Numbered from the stretch's first letter, positions 33,854 to 44,842 are shown. The stretch: DNA of 64,000 nt from Flavobacteriaceae bacterium (GCA_018402135.1 JAGYJF010000002.1:310001-374000), one strand, 5' to 3'. Notes: generated by a model not told the origin, from the letters alone. Numbers and translations are program-made.

Positions 33854-36800
33854 TTAATAACTAATTATCACTTTTCTACTATGAATTGACTCTGTAGTCT
33901 CTACTTGAATTATATAGGTTCCTTCAGAGACCGTTTCAACAGGTAATCTATAGGCATTCTGTTCGCTGTAAAAGTCTTCTATTGAGTCCCATTCTTGGAC
34001 AGATTGACCTATCAAGGAGAATAACCGTACTTTCTTAATCTCCTTATTTGGTATTCTCACATAGATTTCTTCACTATTGCTTAAATAATTAATAACCATA
34101 CTAGAAGTATCATAATCTTCTATATCAAGCGTTGAATTATCTTGGAATACCACGAAGAATCTGTCATTATAGGTTCCGGCATCCAACTGCATTTCAAAAC
34201 TGTTTTCAGTAATAAGTGTATACGTACCTAGTAAAGCGTCATAAATATAAACCTCTGGATTGGTATCAAAGTTTTCGAAATCAGTGATATGAATTTCAAC
34301 AAGGCTATTTTGATTAAGACTTAAACTAAGTGGATACGCCTTAGAGGCATCAAATTGTCCAACACCCTGAATAACGTATCGCTCATCTTCTATTAGAAAG
34401 GCGAGATCACTACTTAACATATCATTAGCAGGAGCATCATATCCCCAATCAAATGCATCAGTAGCTTCATTATTGGGTGTAAAGCTTAACAATAATGGGC
34501 GGTTAACACCATCCACATTCGATTTAAATAAAAATCTTATTCGTTGAATATCATTATCATAGCTAGTTTGTTCATCAGTTGCACTATTTCTGAAAAACAC
34601 TGAGGTACTGCCATTTTCTTTTTGATAGACGCGTTGACTATTTTTAAATTGCACCTGTGTCCCTAATCCAGAAGATTCAGCAAAAAATCCTTGCCCCACA
34701 GGAATGTATTGTCCTGGTGTTTTAGTTGAGGTTCCGGCTCCACTGATAAAGTCAGGAATTACTGTTGGTAAACCACCGCTTAAATTTAAAACACCATAAC
34801 CGCCTTCATATTCAGATAAAATATGGGTGTTATTAGACTCATAATGTTCCCAGAAATAAAGACTTCCTGTTATACTTTGTGTTGAACCTGGATTACCTTG
34901 TGTATCAGGTAAATTATCGCGAATAAATTCAAAAGCATCAATCGCGGAAGGATATGGATTTCCTACCAAGGCTTGATTGCCATCCGTAATAGGTACCGAA
35001 ACATTGCCATTGTTTGGTTTACCAATAAACACATAATTTTGAACATCGGTAATAGGATCGCCAACACCACTGCCCTTCATAGTAAAACCTAATCCTGCAT
35101 TCAAGGCGCTACCAGATCCCAAGTATCTCCAAGACGCGTAGGAATTAATCGGATAGTTTTCGTAGGCATATAACCAACGATTGCTCAGGGTTATAGGATT
35201 ACTAGTACCTGCCGCATCGTAACTTCCGGTCCAGTTAATAGTAAGAGGATTGCCAGAATTTGTACCATCAAATAATACAGCTCCAATAGTATAAGGCGTA
35301 TTATTTGTTGAGGTATTAATTGTGCCAACAGGCGAAACCCAGTAATTATAGTTAAATAAATTGGTAGTCCCTTGCTGGTCTCTTTCTAAACTTCCACCGC
35401 TTGAAACATCTAAAATGCTTTCATTAAATTGTGTCGATGTATAACGTTTTTGTATTAATTGCGACTCACCAACCAAGTCAATTTTACCATTTAATTTAAG
35501 GTAATTTGTTACCCACAACATTTGACCATCGTTAGTTTCATCTAAAGGAGTGCCTGGATCTTCTATACTTAATTCATTAGCCTCAATCAACAAACCTAAT
35601 ACAGTTATATCTTTTTCACCAGAACTTATGTTATGAGATGTTCTCACAATATTCCAATCTATTGGCTGACCATTAATGCCATTGCTGTTAGGAATATCCC
35701 ATACCTCAAAATTTGTCCATGTGTTATCCGTTGTCCAAGGAGTATTAGCTCTTGATGTATAAGGAATAGGCGCTGTTTGTTGTTGACTAGTAGTAATATT
35801 TCTTAATCTGCCCGCTACACCTTTAAAAGGTACAAAATCACCACAAATAGTGTTCATTCTATAGTAGCCGTCAAGATTACTCCATAGTAAAGGGTTATCT
35901 TCAAGACCATCACCATTAATATCTGGACCGTAAATTTTAGTTGGAATCACAACGCCGCCAACATCTGCTCCAAGCGCAATGATTTCTTGATTCATCATTT
36001 GTCTGATGTGCTCCACCGATATAGCTTTGTTCCAAATTTTTAGTTCATCAATCCATCCATGGAAATAGCTTGTAGGTGTATTTGATGGTCCTTGGTCTAT
36101 AGCCCCAACCAAACCTTTAATATTAGCAGCACTTGCAGCTGGTGCTGAACCAGCGACGGAACTTATTAAAATTCCATCTACGTATAAGCTATAAATTGAA
36201 CCGTCAAATGTTACTGCTAAATGATACCATCTGTCTGTACCTACCAGAAACGCACCAGAAGTCGCACTTGATGAATCTGTAGTATTATACCAGTTAAATC
36301 TCACTTGGCCATCTACAATACTTAAATTATAGCCATTAGCGTTATTAGCTGCATCTTTTTTAGAAAAAACGGTTCTGCTACCATTAATTGAATTTGGTTT
36401 TACCCAGGCTTCAATACTAAAAGGACCTGTTAAATTATAATTATTTCTGAATGAAATATGATCGTTGGTACCATCGAAATCAATAAAAGCACATTCTATG
36501 ATTCTAACAGTGACCTCGTCCCAACAGCCATTTGATAACGTCCATCTCAACGTGTAATCTCCAGGGTCTGCAGTAAAAGTCGCGTTTGGATCAGTTAAGC
36601 TTGATAAAACAGCTGAGGAACCACATGATAAATTGGTTGCATTCATGATTTCCCATTGCCCTGTAACTCCAGTTCCTGGAAAATTAGTATCACCATTAGC
36701 AATATCAGGGACTAAATAATATCCTTTACCACTTGATGCCCAAGAACCTCTATTGAAATTTTCAACTGCTGTTATGGTATTATCATAAGCTTTAAGTTGT

Positions 36801-39800
36801 ATTATATTTTCGCCACATTGACTAGAAAGAGGGAGGTAATCTTCACCGGCATAGGCTAAGCTTGTATTGATGTTAATAAAATTAGTACCTTCTTCATTTT
36901 CTGCTCTACAGCCATTTACCAATGCGGTCACACCATACTCTCTTATTCCGGGAGTGAGAGGCGTAACTGTTACGGTGGTTCCACTAGAGACAACTGTTCC
37001 ATTTTCATCCGTCCATTCTAATTCATCATCCACTTGTGCATAGGCAAAGCCAACAGCATCAATAGCCCATCCACTTGCCACATTTACAGTACTATTGATT
37101 CCGCTACAATTTACTCCATTTGGATTAGGAAAAGCTACATTTTCACATGTTGCGCTGCTTCCTGTGAATGTAAAACGTACACGTAGACCTGATAGACCTG
37201 TATAGGCACCTAAATTTATCGAAGCGCTAACCATTCTAGGGTCAGTAACACCAACACAATTGCCTTGTACTCTACCCATAATTACTCCAGTAGTAGTCCC
37301 TGAAGCAAACGTATGTCCTGTTACATTAAGCTGAACTGTATATGAGTTTCCTGAATCAAATGATAGCTCAATAATTCCATTTCCTCCATTACAAAAATAA
37401 TAACTTGTATTGAAACTCAGAATTGCTTCAGAAGCAGTCATCCCAATAGTACTAAAGACTGGTGTTTCTAATGTGGTAACATTTCCAACGCCGTTTGCCA
37501 TGGCAAATTTAGTATTGTCTGTAGTATCATAATTAATATTATTAAATGTTTTAATGTCATTAGAATTTGTTTCTTTCCAAGTTGGTTGCGTAGTATTATT
37601 TCCACTTGCTGGAAAAAAACCATCTAGACCATCAACGCGCCAACCGTCAGGTTGTGCATAATTGAATTCACCACCTTCACCAAATTGCCCGTTAGGCTGA
37701 TCGAAAAAGCTTTCAGCAACTACCGTTACGGATTCATTTAAACAAATATCTGTAGCTGATTGGCTTACAACTACTGGTGGTTCATCAGGTGGTAAAAATC
37801 TTACGTAGGCTTCAGCAGAAGATTTTGTTATTGGATTTAAGGGATCTGTATAATCTGTAATATTTAACCGAACAAAGGTATCTGTAGTTATGCCCGTAAT
37901 CGTATATGTTAAAATACCTGCAGTCCCTGGAATTTGTGTCCAAGTTTCACCATAATCATATGAAACTTCCCAAAAATTAACGTCGGAAGCTTGTAAATTA
38001 TAGCCACTTACAGGTTGTAAGGTAAATTCAACATCTCTAGGTATTGTTGTGCCTCCAGGGCAAGAGGTTGCTTCAATAAGTGCACTGGGTGGTTGAGGAT
38101 TATCAGGTATTGGGTTTACTATTTGTCCAGTTAAGAAGGTAAATTGATTTACTGGAGGTTCAACAGTTACGTTCGCCGTGCAAGTACTTTCATTACCGTT
38201 AACATCTATAGCAGTTAGGGTTGTTGTTGTTGTATACACAGTGGCTTGTTCTGCAAAAGTGTTTGGGTTAACTGTTAATGACGCTATTCCGCAAGCATCA
38301 TTCGAACCATTATTTATGTCACTAGCTTGTATGGTTGCAACTCTTGTAATGGCGTCAACGACTACTACAAAATTTCTGCAAATCATTGTTGGAGGAGTGT
38401 TGTCCACTACTGTAACGGTAGCCGTACAGCTATCACTATTACCTGCATCGTCAAATACTGTTAAGGTTACAGTGTTAGTGCCTACGTTTCCACAATTGAA
38501 GGAACTAGGAGAAACGGTCATATTTGCAATACCACAGTTATCACTAGATCCACCATCTATATTCATGGCAGCAAGATTTACTGTCCCGTTAGGCCCTAGT
38601 GCTATAGTGTAATCTTGGCATACGGCAACAGGAGCGACTGTATCTGATGGTATGACATTAAATTGACAAGTAGTTGAATTATTAGCAGCATCGGTTGCTG
38701 TTAGAGTTACCGAAATGGCGCTATTATGAACGGTACCGGGAGCAGGACTTTGTGCAATGGTTACATTGTTGTCGCAGTTATCTAGTGTAGTTACAAGCGA
38801 TGTATAGTCTTGAAGGGTAAATTCACAACCGGCATCAAAAGAAATATTTTGATCACTCGGACAAGTAAGGTCAGGGTCTTCATCATCGGTTACTGTTACT
38901 GTCATTGTATCTTGAGCGGTTAAACCGGCAGAATCTGTTACTGTATATTGAATAGTTGTTGTACCAATAGGAAATATATAATTTCCAACTTGACCGTTGC
39001 CATTGGCTACAACTGCACCAGTCATGTTCCAAGTAATTGAACTTATTGAACAATTATCGGCAATACTTGCATTTTGTATGTTAACACTAACTGTACAATT
39101 ACCAGTGCCATCAGCGCTTGTAGTTGTATTAACATCACTAGCGGCGGTTACGGTAGGTGGCTCATTGTCTGTAACAGTTACATTTTGAGTACAAGTACTT
39201 GTATTACCTGCAGCATCCTCAACTGTCCATGTTACCACGGTAAGACCGATAGGAAACAGTGCTGGAGCATTATTAGTTATTATTAAATTAGCGTTAGCAG
39301 TACAATTATCCGAAACTGTAGGATTGCCTAAAGCAACTGATGTTGTACAGTTACCTGTGCCATCGTTGGAGGTTTGGGCGGTTACGTTTGCTGGACAGGT
39401 GATTGTTGGGTTTTCGTTGTCTTCAACAGTTACAGTTTGAGTAGCAGTAGCAGTATTGCCACTTCCATCAGTTACAGTCCATGTTACGGTTGTATCACCT
39501 AATGGGAATGTTGCAGGAGCATCATTTGTTACAGTATCAACCGAACAATTATCGGCTGTAGTTGGAGAACCAAGTGCAACACCAGTAGCCTCACAAGAAG
39601 CATTAGCAGAAACTGTTACTAGACCTGGAGCTGTGATGGTTGGGTTTTCGTTGTCTTCAACAGTTACAGTTTGAGTAGCAGTAGCAGTATTGCCACTTCC
39701 ATCAGTTACAGTCCATGTTACGGTTGTATCACCTAATGGGAATGTTGCAGGAGCATCATTTGTTACAGTATCAACCGAACAATTATCGGCTGTAGTTGGA

Positions 39801-42784
39801 GAACCAAGTGCAACACCGGTAGCCTCACAAGAAGCATTAGCAGAAACTGTTACTAGACCTGGAGCTGTGATGGTTGGGTTTTCGTTGTCTTCAACAGTTA
39901 CAGTTTGAGTAGCAGTAGCAGTATTGCCACTTCCATCAGTTACAGTCCATGTTACGGTTGTATCACCTAATGGGAATGTTGCAGGAGCATCATTTGTTAC
40001 AGTATCAACCGAACAATTATCGGCTGTAGTTGGAGAACCAAGTGCAACACCAGTAGCCTCACAAGAAGCATTAGCAGAAACTGTTACTAGACCTGGAGCT
40101 GTGATGGTTGGGTTTTCGTTGTCTTCAACAGTTACAGTTTGAGTAGCAGTAGCAGTATTGCCACTTCCATCAGTTACAGTCCATGTTACGGTTGTATCAC
40201 CTAATGGGAATGTTGCAGGAGCATCATTTGTTACAGTATCAACCGAACAATTATCGGCTGTAGTTGGAGAACCAAGTGCAACACCGGTAGCCTCACAAGA
40301 AGCATTAGCAGAAACTGTTACTAGACCTGGAGCTGTGATGGTTGGGTTTTCGTTGTCTTCAACAGTTACAGTTTGAGTAGCAGTAGCAGTATTGCCACTT
40401 CCATCAGTTACAGTCCATGTTACGGTTGTATCACCTAATGGGAATGTTGCAGGAGCATCATTTGTTACAGTATCAACCGAACAATTATCGGCTGTAGTTG
40501 GAGAACCAAGTGCAACACCAGTAGCCTCACAAGAAGCATTAGCAGAAACTGTTACTAGACCTGGAGCTGTGATGGTTGGGTTTTCGTTGTCTTCAACAGT
40601 TACAGTTTGAGTAGCAGTAGCAGTATTGCCACTTCCATCAGTTACAGTCCATGTTACGGTTGTATCACCTAATGGGAATGTTGCAGGAGCATCATTTGTT
40701 ACAGTATCAACCGAACAATTATCGGCTGTAGTTGGAGAACCAAGTGCAACACCGGTAGCCTCACAAGAAGCATTAGCAGAAACTGTTACTAGACCTGGAG
40801 CTGTGATGGTTGGGTTTTCGTTGTCTTCAACAGTTACAGTTTGAGTAGCAGTAGCAGTATTGCCACTTCCATCAGTTACAGTCCATGTTACGGTTGTATC
40901 ACCTAATGGGAATGTTGCAGGAGCATCATTTGTTACAGTATCAACCGAACAATTATCGGCTGTAGTTGGAGAACCAAGTGCAACACCAGTAGCCTCACAA
41001 GAAGCATTAGCAGAAACTGTTACTAGACCTGGAGCTGTGATGGTTGGGTTTTCGTTGTCTTCAACAGTTACAGTTTGAGTAGCAGTAGCAGTATTGCCAC
41101 TTCCATCAGTTACAGTCCATGTTACGGTTGTATCACCTAATGGGAATGTTGCAGGAGCATCATTTGTTACAGTATCAACCGAACAATTATCGGCTGTAGT
41201 TGGAGAACCAAGTGCAACACCGGTAGCCTCACAAGAAGCATTAGCAGAAACTGTTACTAGACCTGGAGCTGTGATGGTTGGGTTTTCGTTGTCTTCAACA
41301 GTTACAGTTTGAGTAGCAGTAGCAGTATTGCCACTTCCATCAGTTACAGTCCATGTTACGGTTGTATCACCTAATGGGAATGTTGCAGGAGCATCATTTG
41401 TTACAGTATCAACCGAACAATTATCGGCTGTAGTTGGAGAACCAAGTGCAACACCAGTAGCCTCACAAGAAGCATTAGCAGAAACTGTTACTAGACCTGG
41501 AGCTGTGATGGTTGGGTTTTCGTTGTCTTCAACAGTTACAGTTTGAGTAGCAGTAGCAGTATTGCCACTTCCATCAGTTACAGTCCATGTTACGGTTGTA
41601 TCACCTAATGGGAATGTTGCAGGAGCATCATTTGTTACAGTATCAACCGAACAATTATCGGCTGTAGTTGGAGAACCAAGTGCAACACCGGTAGCCTCAC
41701 AAGAAGCATTAGCAGAAACTGTTACTAGACCTGGAGCTGTGATGGTTGGGTTTTCGTTGTCTTCAACAGTTACAGTTTGAGTAGCAGTAGCAGTATTGCC
41801 ACTTCCATCAGTTACAGTCCATGTTACGGTTGTATCACCTAATGGGAATGTTGCAGGAGCATCATTTGTTACAGTATCAACTGAACAATTATCGGCTGTA
41901 GTTGGAGAACCAAGTGCAACACCAGTAGCCTCACAAGAAGCATTAGCAGAAACTGTTACTAGACCTGGAGCTGTGATGGTTGGGTTTTCGTTGTCTTCAA
42001 CAGTTACAACAGCGATACAACTATCAGTTTGGCCTATGCTATCTTCAACAGTTAAAGTTACATTTACAGGTGTTCCTATATTGCTACAATCAAATGATGA
42101 TATATCGATACTTAAATTGGCAATTCCAAAATCATCAGTTGAACCAGCATTTACATCAGCAGCGATTATACTAGCATTTCCAGAAGCATCCAAAAAAATA
42201 GTAATATCTTGACAATTTGCTACGGGTGGATTATCTGCTCTAAACGTGGCACGATAGTTTAAACCTCCAAGATTTGCAAAATGGGTACCTGATCCACCAC
42301 TAAATGTAAAATCTGCAGTTGTATAGACTTCGAAATAATAGTCTCCTGAGTTAGGTATTAATGCTAATATGTCTATATTTTCAACATTATTTTCCCATGT
42401 TTGTCTTAAAAGATCGTTGTCTAAGCCGTTACAGTTAGGATTATCATCCTGATTAATAACTGTGGTAGTAGATATATTGGAAAAAGTTGGCGCCGCAGCT
42501 GATATTTCGTAAATTCTATAATACAGACTTCCATTGAGTATATCGTCCGTATTACACTTATCTGTTTTATTTTGGAAACCTCTCAAAATAAAAGTATCTC
42601 CCGGAGTGAATGTGCCTAAATCAACATTTTGAAAATCCGGATTAGCAGTAGTTGCCTCTAAGTCGTAATATGCATTACCAGAGCCTGTGTCAAGAATTAT
42701 ATAATTCTCAAAAATCCCTGATTGTCCAAAAATGTACCCTGAAAGTAATAACGCTAAAAACGTAATTTTATACCTCATATTCAT
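33854..42784 (-). CDS. Giant T9SS-exported surface protein with HYR repeats and LamG-like domain
   Basis: The 2976-residue protein starts with a signal peptide (MNMRYKITFLALLLSGYIFG) and a beta-rich N-domain (about 20-190). Eleven near-identical 78-residue HYR (hyalin) repeats follow (each with ITAPGLVTVSANASCEATG and TWTVTDGSGNTATATQTVTV), then four diverged HYR domains and further DNCGI-type repeats. A LamG/concanavalin-like domain begins IDFDGTNDHISFRN near 2150, then a domain shared with the adjacent paralogue, and a type A sorting domain ends KVIISY. It should be exported by type IX secretion as an adhesin or carbohydrate binder. A promoter with -33 and -7 elements lies upstream. Confidence 0.9.
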   Translation of the reverse strand: MNMRYKITFLALLLSGYIFGQSGIFENYIILDTGSGNAYYDLEATTANPDFQNVDLGTFTPGDTFILRGFQNKTDKCNTDDILNGSLYYRIYEISAAAPTFSNISTTTVINQDDNPNCNGLDNDLLRQTWENNVENIDILALIPNSGDYYFEVYTTADFTFSGGSGTHFANLGGLNYRATFRADNPPVANCQDITIFLDASGNASIIAADVNAGSTDDFGIANLSIDISSFDCSNIGTPVNVTLTVEDSIGQTDSCIAVVTVEDNENPTITAPGLVTVSANASCEATGVALGSPTTADNCSVDTVTNDAPATFPLGDTTVTWTVTDGSGNTATATQTVTVEDNENPTITAPGLVTVSANASCEATGVALGSPTTADNCSVDTVTNDAPATFPLGDTTVTWTVTDGSGNTATATQTVTVEDNENPTITAPGLVTVSANASCEATGVALGSPTTADNCSVDTVTNDAPATFPLGDTTVTWTVTDGSGNTATATQTVTVEDNENPTITAPGLVTVSANASCEATGVALGSPTTADNCSVDTVTNDAPATFPLGDTTVTWTVTDGSGNTATATQTVTVEDNENPTITAPGLVTVSANASCEATGVALGSPTTADNCSVDTVTNDAPATFPLGDTTVTWTVTDGSGNTATATQTVTVEDNENPTITAPGLVTVSANASCEATGVALGSPTTADNCSVDTVTNDAPATFPLGDTTVTWTVTDGSGNTATATQTVTVEDNENPTITAPGLVTVSANASCEATGVALGSPTTADNCSVDTVTNDAPATFPLGDTTVTWTVTDGSGNTATATQTVTVEDNENPTITAPGLVTVSANASCEATGVALGSPTTADNCSVDTVTNDAPATFPLGDTTVTWTVTDGSGNTATATQTVTVEDNENPTITAPGLVTVSANASCEATGVALGSPTTADNCSVDTVTNDAPATFPLGDTTVTWTVTDGSGNTATATQTVTVEDNENPTITAPGLVTVSANASCEATGVALGSPTTADNCSVDTVTNDAPATFPLGDTTVTWTVTDGSGNTATATQTVTVEDNENPTITAPGLVTVSANASCEATGVALGSPTTADNCSVDTVTNDAPATFPLGDTTVTWTVTDGSGNTATATQTVTVEDNENPTITCPANVTAQTSNDGTGNCTTSVALGNPTVSDNCTANANLIITNNAPALFPIGLTVVTWTVEDAAGNTSTCTQNVTVTDNEPPTVTAASDVNTTTSADGTGNCTVSVNIQNASIADNCSISSITWNMTGAVVANGNGQVGNYIFPIGTTTIQYTVTDSAGLTAQDTMTVTVTDDEDPDLTCPSDQNISFDAGCEFTLQDYTSLVTTLDNCDNNVTIAQSPAPGTVHNSAISVTLTATDAANNSTTCQFNVIPSDTVAPVAVCQDYTIALGPNGTVNLAAMNIDGGSSDNCGIANMTVSPSSFNCGNVGTNTVTLTVFDDAGNSDSCTATVTVVDNTPPTMICRNFVVVVDAITRVATIQASDINNGSNDACGIASLTVNPNTFAEQATVYTTTTTLTAIDVNGNESTCTANVTVEPPVNQFTFLTGQIVNPIPDNPQPPSALIEATSCPGGTTIPRDVEFTLQPVSGYNLQASDVNFWEVSYDYGETWTQIPGTAGILTYTITGITTDTFVRLNITDYTDPLNPITKSSAEAYVRFLPPDEPPVVVSQSATDICLNESVTVVAESFFDQPNGQFGEGGEFNYAQPDGWRVDGLDGFFPASGNNTTQPTWKETNSNDIKTFNNINYDTTDNTKFAMANGVGNVTTLETPVFSTIGMTASEAILSFNTSYYFCNGGNGIIELSFDSGNSYTVQLNVTGHTFASGTTTGVIMGRVQGNCVGVTDPRMVSASINLGAYTGLSGLRVRFTFTGSSATCENVAFPNPNGVNCSGINSTVNVASGWAIDAVGFAYAQVDDELEWTDENGTVVSSGTTVTVTPLTPGIREYGVTALVNGCRAENEEGTNFININTSLAYAGEDYLPLSSQCGENIIQLKAYDNTITAVENFNRGSWASSGKGYYLVPDIANGDTNFPGTGVTGQWEIMNATNLSCGSSAVLSSLTDPNATFTADPGDYTLRWTLSNGCWDEVTVRIIECAFIDFDGTNDHISFRNNYNLTGPFSIEAWVKPNSINGSRTVFSKKDAANNANGYNLSIVDGQVRFNWYNTTDSSSATSGAFLVGTDRWYHLAVTFDGSIYSLYVDGILISSVAGSAPAASAANIKGLVGAIDQGPSNTPTSYFHGWIDELKIWNKAISVEHIRQMMNQEIIALGADVGGVVIPTKIYGPDINGDGLEDNPLLWSNLDGYYRMNTICGDFVPFKGVAGRLRNITTSQQQTAPIPYTSRANTPWTTDNTWTNFEVWDIPNSNGINGQPIDWNIVRTSHNISSGEKDITVLGLLIEANELSIEDPGTPLDETNDGQMLWVTNYLKLNGKIDLVGESQLIQKRYTSTQFNESILDVSSGGSLERDQQGTTNLFNYNYWVSPVGTINTSTNNTPYTIGAVLFDGTNSGNPLTINWTGSYDAAGTSNPITLSNRWLYAYENYPINSYASWRYLGSGSALNAGLGFTMKGSGVGDPITDVQNYVFIGKPNNGNVSVPITDGNQALVGNPYPSAIDAFEFIRDNLPDTQGNPGSTQSITGSLYFWEHYESNNTHILSEYEGGYGVLNLSGGLPTVIPDFISGAGTSTKTPGQYIPVGQGFFAESSGLGTQVQFKNSQRVYQKENGSTSVFFRNSATDEQTSYDNDIQRIRFLFKSNVDGVNRPLLLSFTPNNEATDAFDWGYDAPANDMLSSDLAFLIEDERYVIQGVGQFDASKAYPLSLSLNQNSLVEIHITDFENFDTNPEVYIYDALLGTYTLITENSFEMQLDAGTYNDRFFVVFQDNSTLDIEDYDTSSMVINYLSNSEEIYVRIPNKEIKKVRLFSLIGQSVQEWDSIEDFYSEQNAYRLPVETVSEGTYIIQVETTESIHSRKVIISY
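39404..42008 (-). repeat. Eleven 234-bp tandem repeats arranged as alternating A/G dimers (468 bp)
   Basis: The period is exactly 234 bp (78 codons), with 11 units plus about 31 bp. Copies appear identical except at one forward-strand site, CACC[A/G]GTAGCC. Its state is A,G,A,G,A,G,A,G,A,G,A from 39590 to 41925. The codon change is synonymous (ACT versus ACC). The copy nearest the N-terminus also has ACTGAAC in place of ACCGAAC. Strict alternation means copies were multiplied as 468-bp pairs. Confidence 0.93.
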
Positions 42785-42875
42785 TCCATTTTATTGTTTT
42801 ACGTCCTGAATTATTTCAGGATGTTAATACTAATGGATTAATTAGTTGCTATTAACAATTGATATAAGGGATGTT

Positions 42876-42903
42876 CAAATGTACAGCACTTTAAGGTTCT
42901 CAA
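42876..42903 (-). promoter_or_regulatory. Promoter of the giant surface-protein gene (TTG-N17-TACATTTG)
   Basis: On the minus strand TACATTTG (42876-42883) is an exact -7 match and TTG (42901-42903) lies 17 bp further upstream as the -33. The leader to the ATG at 42784 is about 90 nt. The remainder of 42785-43295 holds no gene that I can support. Confidence 0.6.
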
Positions 42904-43235
42904 TTAAAATAATCGTTCAAATACTTAAATATACTTTAATGTGTAATATTCATGTTTTCAATATTTTAAATAAGAAAAAAGTGTTATGAAAATTCCTATA
43001 AGGATAAGTTGAAGCGCATCTTTTATCGATAACTTGTATGGGTGTTTGAATCATACTGCTTCATTAAAATAATGACTGCCATAAACTTAAAAAATAAGAC
43101 GTAAGCATCATAAAATATGATATTATAATAACAGTATTAAAGTCGCTTCAAAATAAAAAACCCCTTCAACAAATACATCTAAATGTTTGATAAAAGAAAT
43201 ACGTCCTTTTCAAAATATAGCTGCCGTTTTTAAAC

Positions 43236-43243
43236 TAACTTTG
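43236..43243 (+). promoter_or_regulatory. -7 element TAACTTTG upstream of the pyruvate-kinase-like gene
   Basis: TAACTTTG matches TAnnTTTG exactly, 52 bp upstream of the ATG at 43296. The -33 region is T-rich without a clean TTG. Confidence 0.5.
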
Positions 43244-43295
43244 TAATAGCTAAATCCCTAAATATAAAGTCCTAAAACTCGAAAAACACGTAAAC

Positions 43296-44837
43296 ATGAC
43301 CATCGAAAGGCTAAGCACTGATTTAACAGAGATTCTGCAGTGCATCATCGACAACGACCCAAAAATTATTGAAACTGTCACCCTAGTGCATCAAAACTAT
43401 CGGTTAAGTGCCAAAAACCTCTGTCGTTATTTACTGCTCAGAAGCTACGATTTAAGGAATTATCACGATAGTTTATCAGATTACGGTGTATCATCCCTAG
43501 CCACCTCCGAAGGCTATGTTTACAGCAATCTTTACAATGTAGTAAACAACTTAAAGCTTATTCAAGGACTACCAATTGAAGCGCCATCGCCTATTGAAAT
43601 AATTGGTTATAAAAAAAGTAAGAAGTTGTTAAAACACAATACCCGAAAACTGTTTAAAGCTAAAGATAAAAAGCATTTTGTACGGATTATGGTCACTTTG
43701 CCTGAAGAAGCCGCAAAAGATAAAAGCCTGATTAAATCATTAGCGGTTAGTGGTATGGAAATTGCCCGTATTAATTTAAGCCATGGTAATTTAGCCCAAT
43801 GGACAAAGATGGTGGCATACATCCAAGAAATTAATCGTGAAACCTCACATAACATCATTATTTACATGGACTTGGCGGGTCCGAAGTTAAGAATCGCGCC
43901 TATTGAAATACCTCGTAAAAAAAAGACATTTAAAAATAGCATCTCGGTTCGTAAAGATGAACACATTATTTTAACGCGACATTCAACCAAAGGTAAAGCG
44001 TCAAAATTCAACAAACATCATAAACAGACTAAAATTGGTGAAATTGGGGTGCTTTTGCCGGAAATTATTGATGATTTACAAATCAACCATCGTGTTTTGT
44101 TTGATGATGGCATGATAGAATCGGTGGTAGTTTCTAAAACCACTGATAGCGTAAGATTGCGCATCACAAAGTGCTATAAATCTAAATTAGCTTCAGAGAA
44201 AGGCATTAATCTGCCCGATACTAAATTAAACTTGCCAGCCTTAACAGAACGGGATATAGAAAACTTGCCCTTTGTTTGCGAATATGCCGATATTGTTGGC
44301 TATTCATTCGTGAGAACGGCCAGTGATGTAAGGTTTCTACAAAAGCAATTAAATATACATAATGCAAAAGACATTGGGGTTGTTTACAAAATTGAAAATA
44401 AAGAAGCCTTTGAAAACATACCTTTTATTTTATTAGAAGGCATGAAAAGCGCACCTATGGGCGTTATGATTGCCCGAGGTGATTTAGCTGTTGAGATTGG
44501 CTTTGAACGAAGCTCCGAAGTACAAAATGAAATTCTTTGGCTATGCGAGGCCGCCCACGTTCCAGTAATTTGGGCTACGCAGGTACTGGAAAATCTGGCA
44601 AAAACAGGTATTCCAACCCGTGCCGAAATTAGTGATGTAGTGCAAGGTGTACATGCCGAATGCATCATGCTTAACAAAGGGCCGTTTATCAATGATGCCG
44701 TCGTGTTACTTAAAAATATTTTAGCGCGCATGGAAGCCCATTCTTTTAAAAAGAAAAATGCTTTTAGAGCTTTAAAAGTGGCTCGGAATGCTGTAAATCC
44801 TCTATTTGGAATTGTAAGTCCAAATCGTTCTATATAA
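43296..44837 (+). CDS. Pyruvate-kinase-like protein with N-terminal extension, lacking the C-terminal domain
   Basis: The 513-residue protein has an unfamiliar helical extension (about 1-125) and then a pyruvate kinase barrel with inserted B domain. PK residues are visible: ARINLSHGN near 157, MDLAGPKLR, FDDGMIE, YKIENKEAFENI with the catalytic Lys and metal Glu, MIARGDLAVE near 395 and WATQVLENL near 430. The usual ~120-residue C-terminal effector domain is missing; the protein ends soon after the barrel. It could make pyruvate from PEP or act on another phospho-enol substrate. It is not the typical glycolytic enzyme in architecture. Confidence 0.8.
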   Translation: MTIERLSTDLTEILQCIIDNDPKIIETVTLVHQNYRLSAKNLCRYLLLRSYDLRNYHDSLSDYGVSSLATSEGYVYSNLYNVVNNLKLIQGLPIEAPSPIEIIGYKKSKKLLKHNTRKLFKAKDKKHFVRIMVTLPEEAAKDKSLIKSLAVSGMEIARINLSHGNLAQWTKMVAYIQEINRETSHNIIIYMDLAGPKLRIAPIEIPRKKKTFKNSISVRKDEHIILTRHSTKGKASKFNKHHKQTKIGEIGVLLPEIIDDLQINHRVLFDDGMIESVVVSKTTDSVRLRITKCYKSKLASEKGINLPDTKLNLPALTERDIENLPFVCEYADIVGYSFVRTASDVRFLQKQLNIHNAKDIGVVYKIENKEAFENIPFILLEGMKSAPMGVMIARGDLAVEIGFERSSEVQNEILWLCEAAHVPVIWATQVLENLAKTGIPTRAEISDVVQGVHAECIMLNKGPFINDAVVLLKNILARMEAHSFKKKNAFRALKVARNAVNPLFGIVSPNRSI

Positions 44838-44842
44838 GGTAT

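Noticed and set aside
39456-42212. Eleven identical 72-residue plus-strand frames, each starting MPLPSVTVHV
   Set aside because: They recur every 234 bp only because they are antisense shadows of the HYR repeats; no starts, spacing or domains support expression.
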